Source of the DNA: Hypoxylon rubiginosum
Lineage: Eukaryota; Ascomycota; Sordariomycetes; Xylariales; Hypoxylaceae
Assembly (NCBI GenBank): GCA_902806565.1
Contig: CADCXA010000048.1
Span: 310,001-374,000, forward strand
Direction of reading: 5' to 3'
Length of the DNA stretch: 64,000 nucleotides
Both the position numbers and the translations under genes were made by a program. Below the pieces are notes generated by a model. It was given only the letters and a program-made list of their open reading frames with translations. It had not been told where the DNA came from and did no database searches. Of this stretch, positions 11,517 to 21,219 are shown piece by piece. Each line of letters begins with the position of its first letter. The stretch's first letter is position 1.

Positions 11517-13383
11517 CTAAGCGTTCTCTACTCCAGGTGCAGCAGCCGCGAGTAACTTGGCGAAATCGGGCGTGCCCAAGCCCGTAACCGGGTCCCATCC
11601 CGCCGTGGCGTTCCACCTGGCGCCATTCCTGAACGCGGAATTACCCGAGCAGCCGCTGCCGTAGCCCGAGGTGATGTCGAAGAAGGCGGCGCTGTTATTG
11701 TACAGCCACGGGTTCAGGAAGCCCAAAGTCGGCTCTCCTTGGCTCTTTCGAGCCGCGTTCAGGAGCGCTACGACGCCGGCGAAGACGGGACTCGAGGCGC
11801 TGGTTCCCGACAGAAGGGCCGTCCTGCCTTTGTCGACGACCACGAAGCGGCTTCCCTGGGCGGCTACGTCTGGGAAGCCTCGGTTCGACGCGTTGAAATA
11901 CGCCGAGTACGTGCTGCCTATCTTGCTTAGATACGCCTTTACGGCGCTTGCCTGCCACGCGGGCTGGGCGTGGAGCGAGCTGAAACCTCCACTCGAGAAG
12001 CTCACCGCCTGTTCGGGAGCGACGTTGTAGGTGGCGCCGACGGAAGTGACGTACGGGCAGCCAGCGGGGAACGAAGGCTGGAAGTAAGGTGCTTGGTCGG
12101 ATTCTCTTATGCAAGAATCGCCGGGTCCAGAGTCGCCCGACGAAAATAAAACGCTGACGCCACGAGCGCCAAGCTGCATGTACAGGTTGCAGACTCTTAG
12201 AGCGTACTCCGCCGGCACCGACTGCTCCTCTTCTCCGTAGGAGGTTGAGATCGTCTGCGGCAAGGCGGAATCTTCCTGGTCGAGAAGATATGTCAAAAAC
12301 TCCAGGTAAGGCTCGTTGGTTGACGGCCCAGGCTCATCGTGAGTAGGGACAAGCGGTCTGAAAACAAGTGTTAGTTTCATCCTCAGAGCGGTACCTCGGC
12401 TGCTAATGATTACTCACCCACGACCTCCCGTGCTGTATTCGACAATAGGAATAGGGCTGCTGACAGCCAGTACATATTGCACGTCGAGGTTTGCCTCTCC
12501 TGTCCAAAGGTTTAGCAAGTGGAAATTTCTCAAGGGTTTCTCGAGGGAGCTATGACATACCACTGTCATCGCTGCTAGACTGGTCATTCAATCCCCCGTT
12601 GACCAGCTGAACGCTGAAGTTCTGGCCGCTGGCCGCCGACAGATATTGCCGCTCGAAAGACTGGAGGTCGGAATACCGAGCGTATTCCTCCAGGTAAGAA
12701 CCGAAGGCGACCAGATTCCCCTCGGGCGAAGCGGTGTACTTGATATTGTACAACGACTTGATGCAGGTGGGCGTGATCGAAGAAGGGTTACAGTCGGCAG
12801 CAGCAACGGCCACGTCCGCCTTGATGGAATCTTCCTCAACGGGCTCAAGGACCTGCATTTCAAAGATGGTCGACCTCTTCGCGCCGAGCTGGCCGAACCG
12901 AGTTGTCGGTTGGATCAGATCGATGTTCGCCGAGAGCTCGTCGGGGACGCTGTACGACAACGTCCGAAGCCTGGGACTACCGCCCTGCTCATATTGGTAC
13001 CAGGCAAAGTCGGCTTCGAGGAGGTCGTTGGCCGTCTTTACGTCCGTGTTAAAGGTGATCCAATCGTTGTTCACCGACGGCTTGATGCCGCTCTGAACCA
13101 ACCAGTCCACCACAGACGAGACCGATCTCTCTGTCGGCGCGGTGTAAGACCGGACCTGGTCACGCGACAGGTGCAATCCGTAGTTGGGGTGCCCCGGCGT
13201 CGAGATCTCGAGCACTGCCTGCTCCAGCGCGACCGCGTGCTGCTGCGGGAGGCCGACGCGCAACGTGACGGTGTCGTCGGGAGAAGCTTGACGAACTTCC
13301 GTCCAGCCCTTGGGAACGGAGGCAAGACTATCCATCACCTTGGCCGTAGCGGCCGAGGCGAAGAGGACGAAGGCGGAACGCAT
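11517..13383 (-). CDS. Secreted sedolisin-type serine-carboxyl peptidase (S53, tripeptidyl-peptidase-like)
   Basis: Three exons (13383-12561, 12499-12418, 12357-11517) give 581 residues. The start at 13383 places a signal peptide first ([17 protein letters not shown]); an upstream in-frame Met lies 34 residues before it and would bury this peptide. The pro-kumamolisin domain follows ([19 protein letters not shown]...). The catalytic set is present: Glu276 and Asp280 in GEANLDVQY, Asp377 in [10 protein letters not shown] and Ser488 in SGTSASSP. The second exon is short and carries the Glu/Asp pair, so correct splicing is needed for activity. A C-terminal GYGSGCSGN and [12 protein letters not shown] stretch corresponds to the family's calcium site. 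Such enzymes release tripeptides from proteins at acidic pH outside the cell. Confidence 0.93.
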
Positions 13384-15018
13384 GGTGAAGAGTTCTCGCA
13401 GGCCTTTTGCACAGGATGACGATTGTTTTCCCTTGCTGTTCCCGTCGCCGAATGAAGGTGTAGAACGATCGACTCCCCTCTCCAATCGCTCGTGAGGGGG
13501 GACCTGCGAGCAAATTAATAAATAATAGAGTAGTAGTAAGTTGATAGCCCCTTACATATTGCAATGAGCAATGGCGCAATGCATTGACCGAATTGATGCT
13601 ACCGTAACATGAACCAAGGTCGAAGACATCTCCCCAACCATGTCGACTTGCTCGTAATCTACGGTCCTATCCACTCGAGATGCAGCGACTTGCCAAGTCC
13701 GGGGTGATCTCCCGCACATCCTCTGCCAGTGCTACCACTCCTAGGCTGCATTCGGCAGGAGAGTCACATTCAAGTTATGCGCGGGCCCGTGATGACTTGA
13801 TAAGCTCGTTGGTACGAGAGATCTGATCTCATTCCCGGTCTAGGGAACTCCGCATCGGGTATAACAAGACATGTCTCTTTCGGAATGTTACTTTGAGAGA
13901 GGGGGGGGACATGTTGAGCACGAAAAATAGGCTTAAAATTGTCATGTATTTTTGCAGGATACGAACATAACAGACAGTCTAGACTTCTGTCACTATCGTA
14001 TACCACGCGTTGCCCTACTTTATTACTATGTACCTTATTCATTGCCCGGAGTACCTAATCCGAACACCTTGAGGGAAGGTATATCGAGCATGGATCTGGG
14101 GGCTCTTATAGGAATTTCAGTGTCTACGCTTCTCACCTCGGACAGCACATTCCAGCCGGGCTTCCTCTTCCGCCAGGTATTCTATTTCGGTAAAGGGTTG
14201 GCTAGAACATCCTCTTCACCGAAATCCCTCAATTTCCTTTTGTAGCAGGATCTTAAGACCTAGGTAATTCGAAGACTTATTCTGATTTGGGTCATTGGCA
14301 TACCAAGGTCGTATGGTAGCAACTGGAAACTGAGTCGTCCTTATAGATGGCGACAACTGCATACCTAAGACGAGTGCGCCTCTTCCTAGGATACACATTC
14401 GGTGAATGTGAGATAGCGCCTACAGGGAATACGCCTTTTACTTCTATACTAATCTTCAACTCTTGATGAGTTAGTTATAGGTACTCATGAGACAGGCTCC
14501 TCACATTATGTACTCTCAGGTCCAATCGAGAGCCCGGCGGAAGACTCTTCGGAAATACCAAGACTGGATCATTGCAATTGTTAAGGTTGATTGTATGTAT
14601 AGTCCATATTGCTATGACTGCTATTTACTATAACTATTAGGACGCCAGTAAAAATAAAGAGTATCATCGTCGTGCTTTGTTCAGAGGCAGTCATCATATC
14701 TCTAAGATGACCTAGGTACCTGGGTAGGTATAAGTCTGGATATATTATGATCGCATCAGACAGTAGAGAGAATTGTTAACTGCGCCGGCATGATAAACAG
14801 GTGAATTGCATGGTATATGACGACTAGACTACAGCCTTCCCCATCCGACTCTACGGCTTACGTTTATAAAAAAAGAGCGATCTGGGCCATGATGCGAGTA
14901 CTTAGCTAGGCTATTACTGTGGGCTCGCAAAACGAAGAGCAAGCAAGATATTGATAATGACCGCGCAGGGGTGACCTCGTATCGAAGAAATATGCCGAGA
15001 ACCCCTATGGCTAGCCAC
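13384..15018. other. Intergenic spacer
   Basis: About 1.6 kb between two minus-strand genes. It holds promoter sequence for the sedolisin, a run of G (near 13900) and one dispersed CCTAGGTACC-type motif near 14710. No gene is supported. Confidence 0.5.
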
Positions 15019-16107
15019 TCAATTCTCGTCGTCCAATTTCCCGATGACGCCTTCAAATAGCTGGGGCAAGACCTGAGCAGCGTCTCCTTGGAAGAAGAAG
15101 TCGTTCTGCGATAGCCCGGCAGCCGAGTCAGGATCGGGGTTCACGACGGCGACGACAGCCCCCCGTCTTTGAGCCTTGCGTGTATAGCCTGCAGCGGGAT
15201 AGACGGTGGCGGCCGTCCCGACCACCAACATGATATCTATCGGCCCTCGCATTATCCAGTTTTCAACTTCCATGATCATCAGGCTGTCGAGGGGTTCTCC
15301 AAACCAAACCACGCCAGGCCTAAGCAGCCCCGTCCTGCAACTTGGACAATGGGGGAGATCTGCAACATTAATCGGTGGTATCGGTACGAAGGGGTCAAGT
15401 AAGGGGAGAGTCTGATCGGGCGGGTAGTCTTCGGCGGCGGGCGCGAGAGCTGGGCATACGGGGTCGCTTAAGTTGTTTCGGTCGACGTAGCCGCATCCGT
15501 TGAAGCATTTATTATCGAGTAGGCTTCCGTGGAGGAGTCGCAGCTTAGACTCGGGGTGTCCGGCGCGAGGTGATAGACCTTTTCAAAGTAGCACTGTTTA
15601 GACTCTATTTCGACTTTCTTCATTGATTAGGACGTTAGGACGTTAGGACGTCTACCTACCGTCGACATTTTGCGTCAGGCACAAGAAGTTGTCCTTCTTC
15701 TTGGCCAACTCGGCAAGAGCATAATGGCCGCGATTTGGCTGCGCCTTTAAAGCCATATGCCGGCGCCAGGCGTAGAAGAGCCATACGAGGGACGGATCAG
15801 CTTCGAATGCATCGGGCGTGGCGAGAGAAGTGGCTTCGTGATTGCGCCAAAGACCACCGGCGCCCCGAAACGTGGGCAACCCCGAAGCAGCTGACAATCC
15901 GGCACCGCAGAGGGCTAAGATACGGTTGCCAGAGTTGACAAGTTCCTTGAACTCGTCGACGGATGTTCGCGGAGCCATCGATTGGGCGTATTCTGTGTGT
16001 CGAGTCCAGAAGGGTCGGCGAGATGCGAAACTCGAACTGCTAACCATGGAATGGCTACAAGAGTGAGATATGGACAGTGGGATTAAGGATCGAGGGGCGC
16101 GATGCAT
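15019..16107 (-). CDS. Sirtuin, SIRT5-like class III (protein lysine deacylase)
   Basis: Two exons (16107-15660 and 15578-15019) give 335 residues. NAD-binding motifs are clear: ALCGAGLSAASGLPTFRG, TQNVDG and the catalytic His in RLLHGSL. Four zinc Cys are present (KCFNGC and, later, CPSC). The stretch LVWLFYAWRR holds the Tyr-x-x-Arg pair that in SIRT5-type enzymes selects succinyl, malonyl or glutaryl lysine. The C-terminal part has VVGTAATVYPAAGY and VAVVNPDP. The N-terminal 38 residues are Arg/Ser-rich without acidic residues and could be a mitochondrial presequence; Met21 and Met44 are alternative starts that would lose it. The 81-nt intron holds a GACGTTAGG triple repeat. Confidence 0.9.
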
Positions 16108-16430
16108 GCTAGGAAGAAGCCTAAGTAAAGCATCCTGTTCAGACCTGCCTGCCTTGTCTGCCTTGGCAGTTATCTGCCTGAATGGTTTAGAGCGTCGATG
16201 CAGGAGAGAGAAGATTAAACGCGGTCCTATACCCCTCGTCGACGCCTAGACGCCCTAAGCCTTGACGTAATGCGGTTGAATAGTGGAGTCAAGTACCTAC
16301 AACGTAGTACCCAGGTACCCTCTCGGCCTCTATACTGAATCCAAGAACTTCCATACATCACTCATTCTCAAGAATCAGTCATAATATATACATTAATATT
16401 ATATACCAGGGAGGTATATATCTAGGTGAT
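16108..16430. other. Short intergenic spacer
   Basis: The promoter of the sirtuin gene and the 3' flank of the acid phosphatase gene. AT-rich with TATATA runs near 16385-16430. No gene. Confidence 0.5.
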
Positions 16431-17879
16431 TTACTCTTCTATCCGGTATTTAAACGCCTCGTACCTCTTCCCGACCAAAGTACCATTGCCTGCTGCCGGA
16501 TCCGTGTAGATCGAATAGACGTCCGTCGAGTTGTCGTAGTCCACGCCGCACTTGTCGGAATAGCCCTGGAACAGAGTGGCCCGGTCCTGGACATACGTCT
16601 CGAAGCCCGCCCTCGAGCAGCTCGTCCCCGGTCCGTCGGCGCAATCCGGCAGAGGCTGAGGCGCACTGTTGACGAGCACGCGATAGTAATCTCCGTCGTC
16701 GTATCCGTAGCTACCCGAGCAGTTCAACCTCTCGATTGCGAGGTTACTCATGAAGGGCAACACGTGCGAGCTCTTCCACGCGCGGAGGTAGTTGATCCGG
16801 TCTAGGGGCATGGTGTCGTTGATAGCAGCTTCGCTTCCACCAAACGCCGAGTTGTTAAACAAACCCATGGCGACGAAGACCATAGGAGGCAGCTCGCGGT
16901 GAGTGAAACTAACGAACATGTCTTGCTGGTCCGTCGAATCCGCCATGAGCACGTTCGCCGACGCGTTGAACCAAGGGAGTCCCACCACGCCGGAAATCTG
17001 GTTCCCGTATCCCACATTGTAATGGTACATGATATCGGCCGTGTATTCCCAGCCCAGCCAATCGTCAGGCGAGAACAGGTCCGTGTCGCAGAACGGAGAA
17101 CTACCGCGGATGACGGATTCGTATCCGCACAGCTCCATCATGCCGTATACGTCGTTCGCCGTGAAGTTGAATCCCGGAGCCATGGCGTTTAACCTTGCCA
17201 TGATGGGTTTGGTGAACTTTTCTAGGTACACCGCCGACTGGTCGCTCCCAAACGAAGACGAGTAGGCCGGACAGCTCTTGTACGGGGTGAGGCTGTTTGC
17301 GCCAGCCTCCTCGGACTCGTAGATGCTGACAACATTCATTTCATTGTCGTCTTGCTCTAACCCCCTCACAAAAGACTCGGCCGATTTCACGGTGCGCTCG
17401 GCCGACGACGTCCAAACACGAGACGGCAGCTTGAGGTTAGGGTATCTGAACGAGAGTGTGACGCCAAGCTGCGATGCCTCCAGTCTCCCGACGCGAGTCA
17501 ACAGCTCTTGCTCGGCGTCCGACATGGGGGCTGTCCATCCGGCAAGGAAACTCAGCGCCGGGACCTTGGTCCAGTCGACAGCCGTGTTGTTTTCCAGCTT
17601 AGAGACGAAGGGATCTATATATTCCTCAAAGTCGTAGTCGTTGGCGTAGATGGCGGCGTGGCGGGAGAGGTAGACTGCTCTCTCCGTCGTACAACCTTGA
17701 GGCGACGAGGGTGACGCTGGCGGGTCTTGAGGTTCGAAGTAGGGCGCCACGCCGCCGAGGTGCTCTAGAGGATTGAATTTATATGTGGAATAGAGCGATG
17801 CCGCCGAACATGGTTGGACTATTGGAAGAGCGAATGCTATGAGCTGAAGCAGCTCTCTAACGAATGACGACGCCATCAA
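16431..17879 (-). CDS. Secreted histidine acid phosphatase (branch 2, PhoA/phytase-like)
   Basis: A single exon encoding 482 residues. A signal peptide (about residues 1-27, LLQLIAFALPIVQPCSA) is followed by a mature region with many N-glycosylation sequons (NNT, NFT, NAS, NNS, NDT, NCS, NST, NGT). The active-site His is in LSRHAAIYAND (His74) and the distal acid/base motif is THREL (His327). Cysteines are spaced as in secreted fungal phosphatases. The signature differs from the textbook RHGxRxP because Gly, the second Arg and Pro are replaced. The same variant occurs in a subgroup annotated as fungal acid phosphatases, as I recall it. It probably hydrolyses phosphate monoesters outside the cell, but loss of the second Arg makes the substrate range uncertain. 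A second Met at residue 2 is an equal start. Confidence 0.85.
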   Translation of the reverse strand: MMASSFVRELLQLIAFALPIVQPCSAASLYSTYKFNPLEHLGGVAPYFEPQDPPASPSSPQGCTTERAVYLSRHAAIYANDYDFEEYIDPFVSKLENNTAVDWTKVPALSFLAGWTAPMSDAEQELLTRVGRLEASQLGVTLSFRYPNLKLPSRVWTSSAERTVKSAESFVRGLEQDDNEMNVVSIYESEEAGANSLTPYKSCPAYSSSFGSDQSAVYLEKFTKPIMARLNAMAPGFNFTANDVYGMMELCGYESVIRGSSPFCDTDLFSPDDWLGWEYTADIMYHYNVGYGNQISGVVGLPWFNASANVLMADSTDQQDMFVSFTHRELPPMVFVAMGLFNNSAFGGSEAAINDTMPLDRINYLRAWKSSHVLPFMSNLAIERLNCSGSYGYDDGDYYRVLVNSAPQPLPDCADGPGTSCSRAGFETYVQDRATLFQGYSDKCGVDYDNSTDVYSIYTDPAAGNGTLVGKRYEAFKYRIEE

Positions 17880-19228
17880 GTTTGTGTTCTAATGCTATAG
17901 AACATGCGATGGATGACAGCTTTGTAGGTAAGAAGAGGTAGATGTCTTTTATTTACGACTTATGTATTATCCTGGATAGCTCCATACCTACCTAGGTCTT
18001 AGTACCTTTACTAACCTATCAGTTTCTTTTGTCTTGTTCACCGACTGCCTCCCTAAAAGCGTTGCAATGACGATAGCTGACGACGGAGACTTGTAGGTGC
18101 CGAAATTGGGCTGTAGAATAGTGGACCTAATGCTGCTCAATTCTGGGTATTAGCGTCATTGACCAGGGGATTGACAGGGACTTGGCCGCCGCTAAAAAAC
18201 AAGCTTCAGGTCCAAGTGAAGCCCAATGGAGCCCTAATTCTCCACATCCCGCCCTGTCAACCTGTTAGCTATTTCTTGTTTCTTTCAAGCCTACAGCACG
18301 CTGATCCACCGCTGAATCCTCCTAGGCCAGGGCGGGCGCTGTATAAAACTGCTTCCTCTGCTTCTGAGGGACTGACCTTACTGACCATACAATATGTCTA
18401 GTATTGTTATTTTCATATACGACGACAACTATTACCCTGCATATTAGTTGAAAGAAACACCTCAAATTGAGAGACATTGTTGCTCTGCCATATCTCACTA
18501 TAATTCCCGACTTTCCTAAACTATTGTCAGGCCTCTCTATGCTACCCATCATTGCGAGTTCATAGTTATAAACACACATCGCCATTGGTGAAGTCGTCAA
18601 GAGTATAGGCTAATGTTTAGACGTGTTCTCGTTGGAGACTTTCGAGGCTTATAAGCACATGTCTGCTAACACCGCACGAAGGGCATAGCAACAGAGGTAA
18701 GAAGAGGGCTTGGTGTCACCAATACGTGTGCTGTGTAAGTCTTTGACAACCCCGATGTACTTGTACACAGTAAAATTGAAGGAGTTTATATGGAGGGAGG
18801 TGGCTTCAACGATACATCACCAAGTAGGTCCGTGTTCCCGTCGATCAAATGGTAGATGTCTTCATGTCAACTCATTCTTCGCTCTAAACATGAGGCTAGA
18901 TACGTATATCCTCCAATTCCCACTTCCCACTTCGTTCATTAAACTAGCGTTGGGTGGTTTAAAGATGCACTCGTCCGATTTGATTTTCAGGTCATGGTGA
19001 TTTATCGCACCCCTATTATGTTCCCCTATTATGTTCCCCTATTGCCTATTGGCACCAAACAATCCGAACCCGAGCCAAATACATGAAAGTCGTTGCAGTC
19101 ATAAAAATTATCCCAAGGACGATGCGCCCATGGGTACGTTAGGCAAATCCACCATACCTTCTTCTACGTCGTATCTCAAGACTTGAGCTGTCTAGAGTCG
19201 TTGTCGAACACTTGTATAACGCCAAGGG
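17880..19228. other. Intergenic spacer
   Basis: About 1.35 kb without a supported gene. One dispersed ACCTACCTAGGTC motif lies near 17986. A TTATGTTCCCCTA minirepeat occurs near 19015-19042. Confidence 0.5.
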
Positions 19229-19813
19229 CTATCTCTCTGCGTATGATCTGCCCCTGACCTCTCGCGACTCGTAAGAGTCGGTCTGAGAATCGATTCTCCC
19301 ATGCCCTCGAGCTCCAAAGATAGGTTCACTACTACGGCGGCTCCCGTCATCGTAAGAGTGCCTATCCCAATCGCTATCAATGTACATCCTGCGACCATCA
19401 GGGCGCGTGACTACAACCTCGTCTCGGACTATAGCTCGCCGTCGGTGTTTCGCGTCCCGATCGCCGTGACCGACGCTTCGATGCTTTCTCTGTCTTCCAT
19501 CACCCGATCCGTTCTTTCCCACGGCATGTTTGAGATGTTCTTTGGCCTCGTGAGCCCACGCCTCTTTGTCGCCGTATAGGATACCTTTGGGCCAGAACTT
19601 GGAAGCCGCTAGTGATGCGGCCCCGATAGCACCGAGGAAGACGAGGGAGGTTTTGAGTACATCGTTTCCCGAGTCGGAATGGGCTGACGATAGCGAGCTT
19701 CGGCGGCGCGAGTCTGAATTCGTTGAAAGACTCGGTTTGTTCTCTGGAAAATGAGACAACGACCGGCGTTTTGGGGACGGAGACGGGGAAGGAGATCTAT
19801 GGCGAGACATCAC
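19229..19813 (-). CDS. Hypothetical basic Ser/Arg-rich protein with one hydrophobic segment
   Basis: A single frame of 194 residues. The N-terminal 50 residues are Ser/Pro/Arg-rich (RHRSPSPSPSPKRRS), followed by a hydrophobic segment VLKTSLVFLGAIGAASLAASKF, then GILYGDKEAWAHEAKEHLKHA and a very basic tail with RHGxx and GRRMYIDSDWDRHSYDD. I do not recognise the family; proteins with this layout are common and uncharacterised in filamentous fungi. The hydrophobic segment may be a membrane anchor. The absence of stop codons, the non-random composition and the plausible start support it as a real gene. Confidence 0.6.
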   Translation of the reverse strand: MMSRHRSPSPSPSPKRRSLSHFPENKPSLSTNSDSRRRSSLSSAHSDSGNDVLKTSLVFLGAIGAASLAASKFWPKGILYGDKEAWAHEAKEHLKHAVGKNGSGDGRQRKHRSVGHGDRDAKHRRRAIVRDEVVVTRPDGRRMYIDSDWDRHSYDDGSRRSSEPIFGARGHGRIDSQTDSYESREVRGRSYAER

Positions 19814-21219
19814 GAAGAATAGTGAAGAGCCAATATATGAAATATCAAGAGAACTTTATTTAGATTTCAGTCTGGTTTACCAAGATCCTGCTAAAGGCGA
19901 GTTCTCTCAGACTTGAACGGGCGAACCTGGGTGCTTCTTAACTACGATCAGGTCTGCCAGGTGTAGCAGCGACCGGTAGTGCGGTTGGGGAAGCTCCACA
20001 AGATGATGTATGAAGCCCAACTGATGCATGGCTCAAATCCCGATGAGCTCTGAGGGTGGGTAGCAGAAATCGCGCCAGCTAGTACGAAAGCAAGGTCATT
20101 AGTGACTGGTAATCACGGAAAACCAGATTATAGGTTACGATCTCGAGGTTTCAGAACGCCTCGGGGTCACAACAGGAGTTACCATTCGAGGATCGACAAA
20201 CCTATAGATAGGTTAGGCACTTAGGTGGCTTATTATTAGCATTTCCATAAAAGCAGCGGGTATATATGATTTGCTTAGATAGAGACCCGAGGGTTGAGAT
20301 AAGCTTTTCGAGTGTCCACCGCCAACCACGTAGTCGGGGGGACACGAGGCTCTCGGTTGATCAATTGGCGATAGTCGATAGTCGGGCGTATTACAGCGTC
20401 TCTACCTTGTAGCATACCTTGTAGCATACCTTGTAGCATACCTTGTAGCATGCGATGTGATATTCATCGGGTAGGTACTAGATATCGGATGATGAAGAGG
20501 TAGACGAGTCGTTCGATGACGCAGTTAGAGGAGTTGACTTGACTTTGTTTTATGATAAGTCAGGTTGTGCTCTTGCTGCTGGCGTATTAACGTGTGTAAT
20601 CGAGATCTACTTGGGATAGAAGGAGGAAGGGTTCTGGTGCGGTAGTAGGCTTCGCGATTTATCATGATTCACAAATTCATAAATAACGGATGAGGCTATC
20701 TTGGCCCTCCTAGCTTGGGATTTGAGGATTGGTCTTGCTTGGCTCACAGTAGCCCCTGAGAGTCTAGGTATTCTCTAGTTCTCTAGGAAGCAATATATTG
20801 CATGCACTTCGTTATAAGAAATTGAGTGTGTTCAACCCGCGCAAGTAGGTATTGAATAGGACGTATAAATCAGAGGAATGACTTTCCGTCTGATAATCAG
20901 CGCAAAGATCTGTTCCAGTTACAGCGCACTCACTAACACCCGTGGACCTTACCGGGTAGAATTACAGGGGTACTTGGGGGGACGTCATTCGGGGAAACGC
21001 GCAAACGGTTGCCCCCACCTTTCCAACTGGCAAACCGTTTGACGCGACTCGACCCGTTATTCTTATCGACGCGTCTCGATTGATAAATTGATTTCTTGGC
21101 CAAAGATCAAAGAATCGACTAAAACCTACATGTAACCCCTAGGACTTAGGTACACGCTGTATTGTACAATACCACATCGTCAAATCGTCCTCTTGCTACA
21201 ATGCCTTGCTTTTATTAAA
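19814..21219. other. Divergent intergenic region
   Basis: About 1.4 kb between a minus-strand gene and the BRCT-protein gene. It contains a perfect 12-bp tandem repeat at 20403-20450 and no supported gene or tRNA. Confidence 0.5.
20403..20450. repeat. 12-bp tandem repeat, four perfect copies
   Basis: TACCTTGTAGCA is repeated four times without a mismatch in a gene-free spacer. Confidence 0.9.

Noticed and set aside
12646..13419. Plus-strand frame of 257 codons opposite the sedolisin gene
   Set aside because: It is antisense to a gene with a full catalytic set and has no family features.
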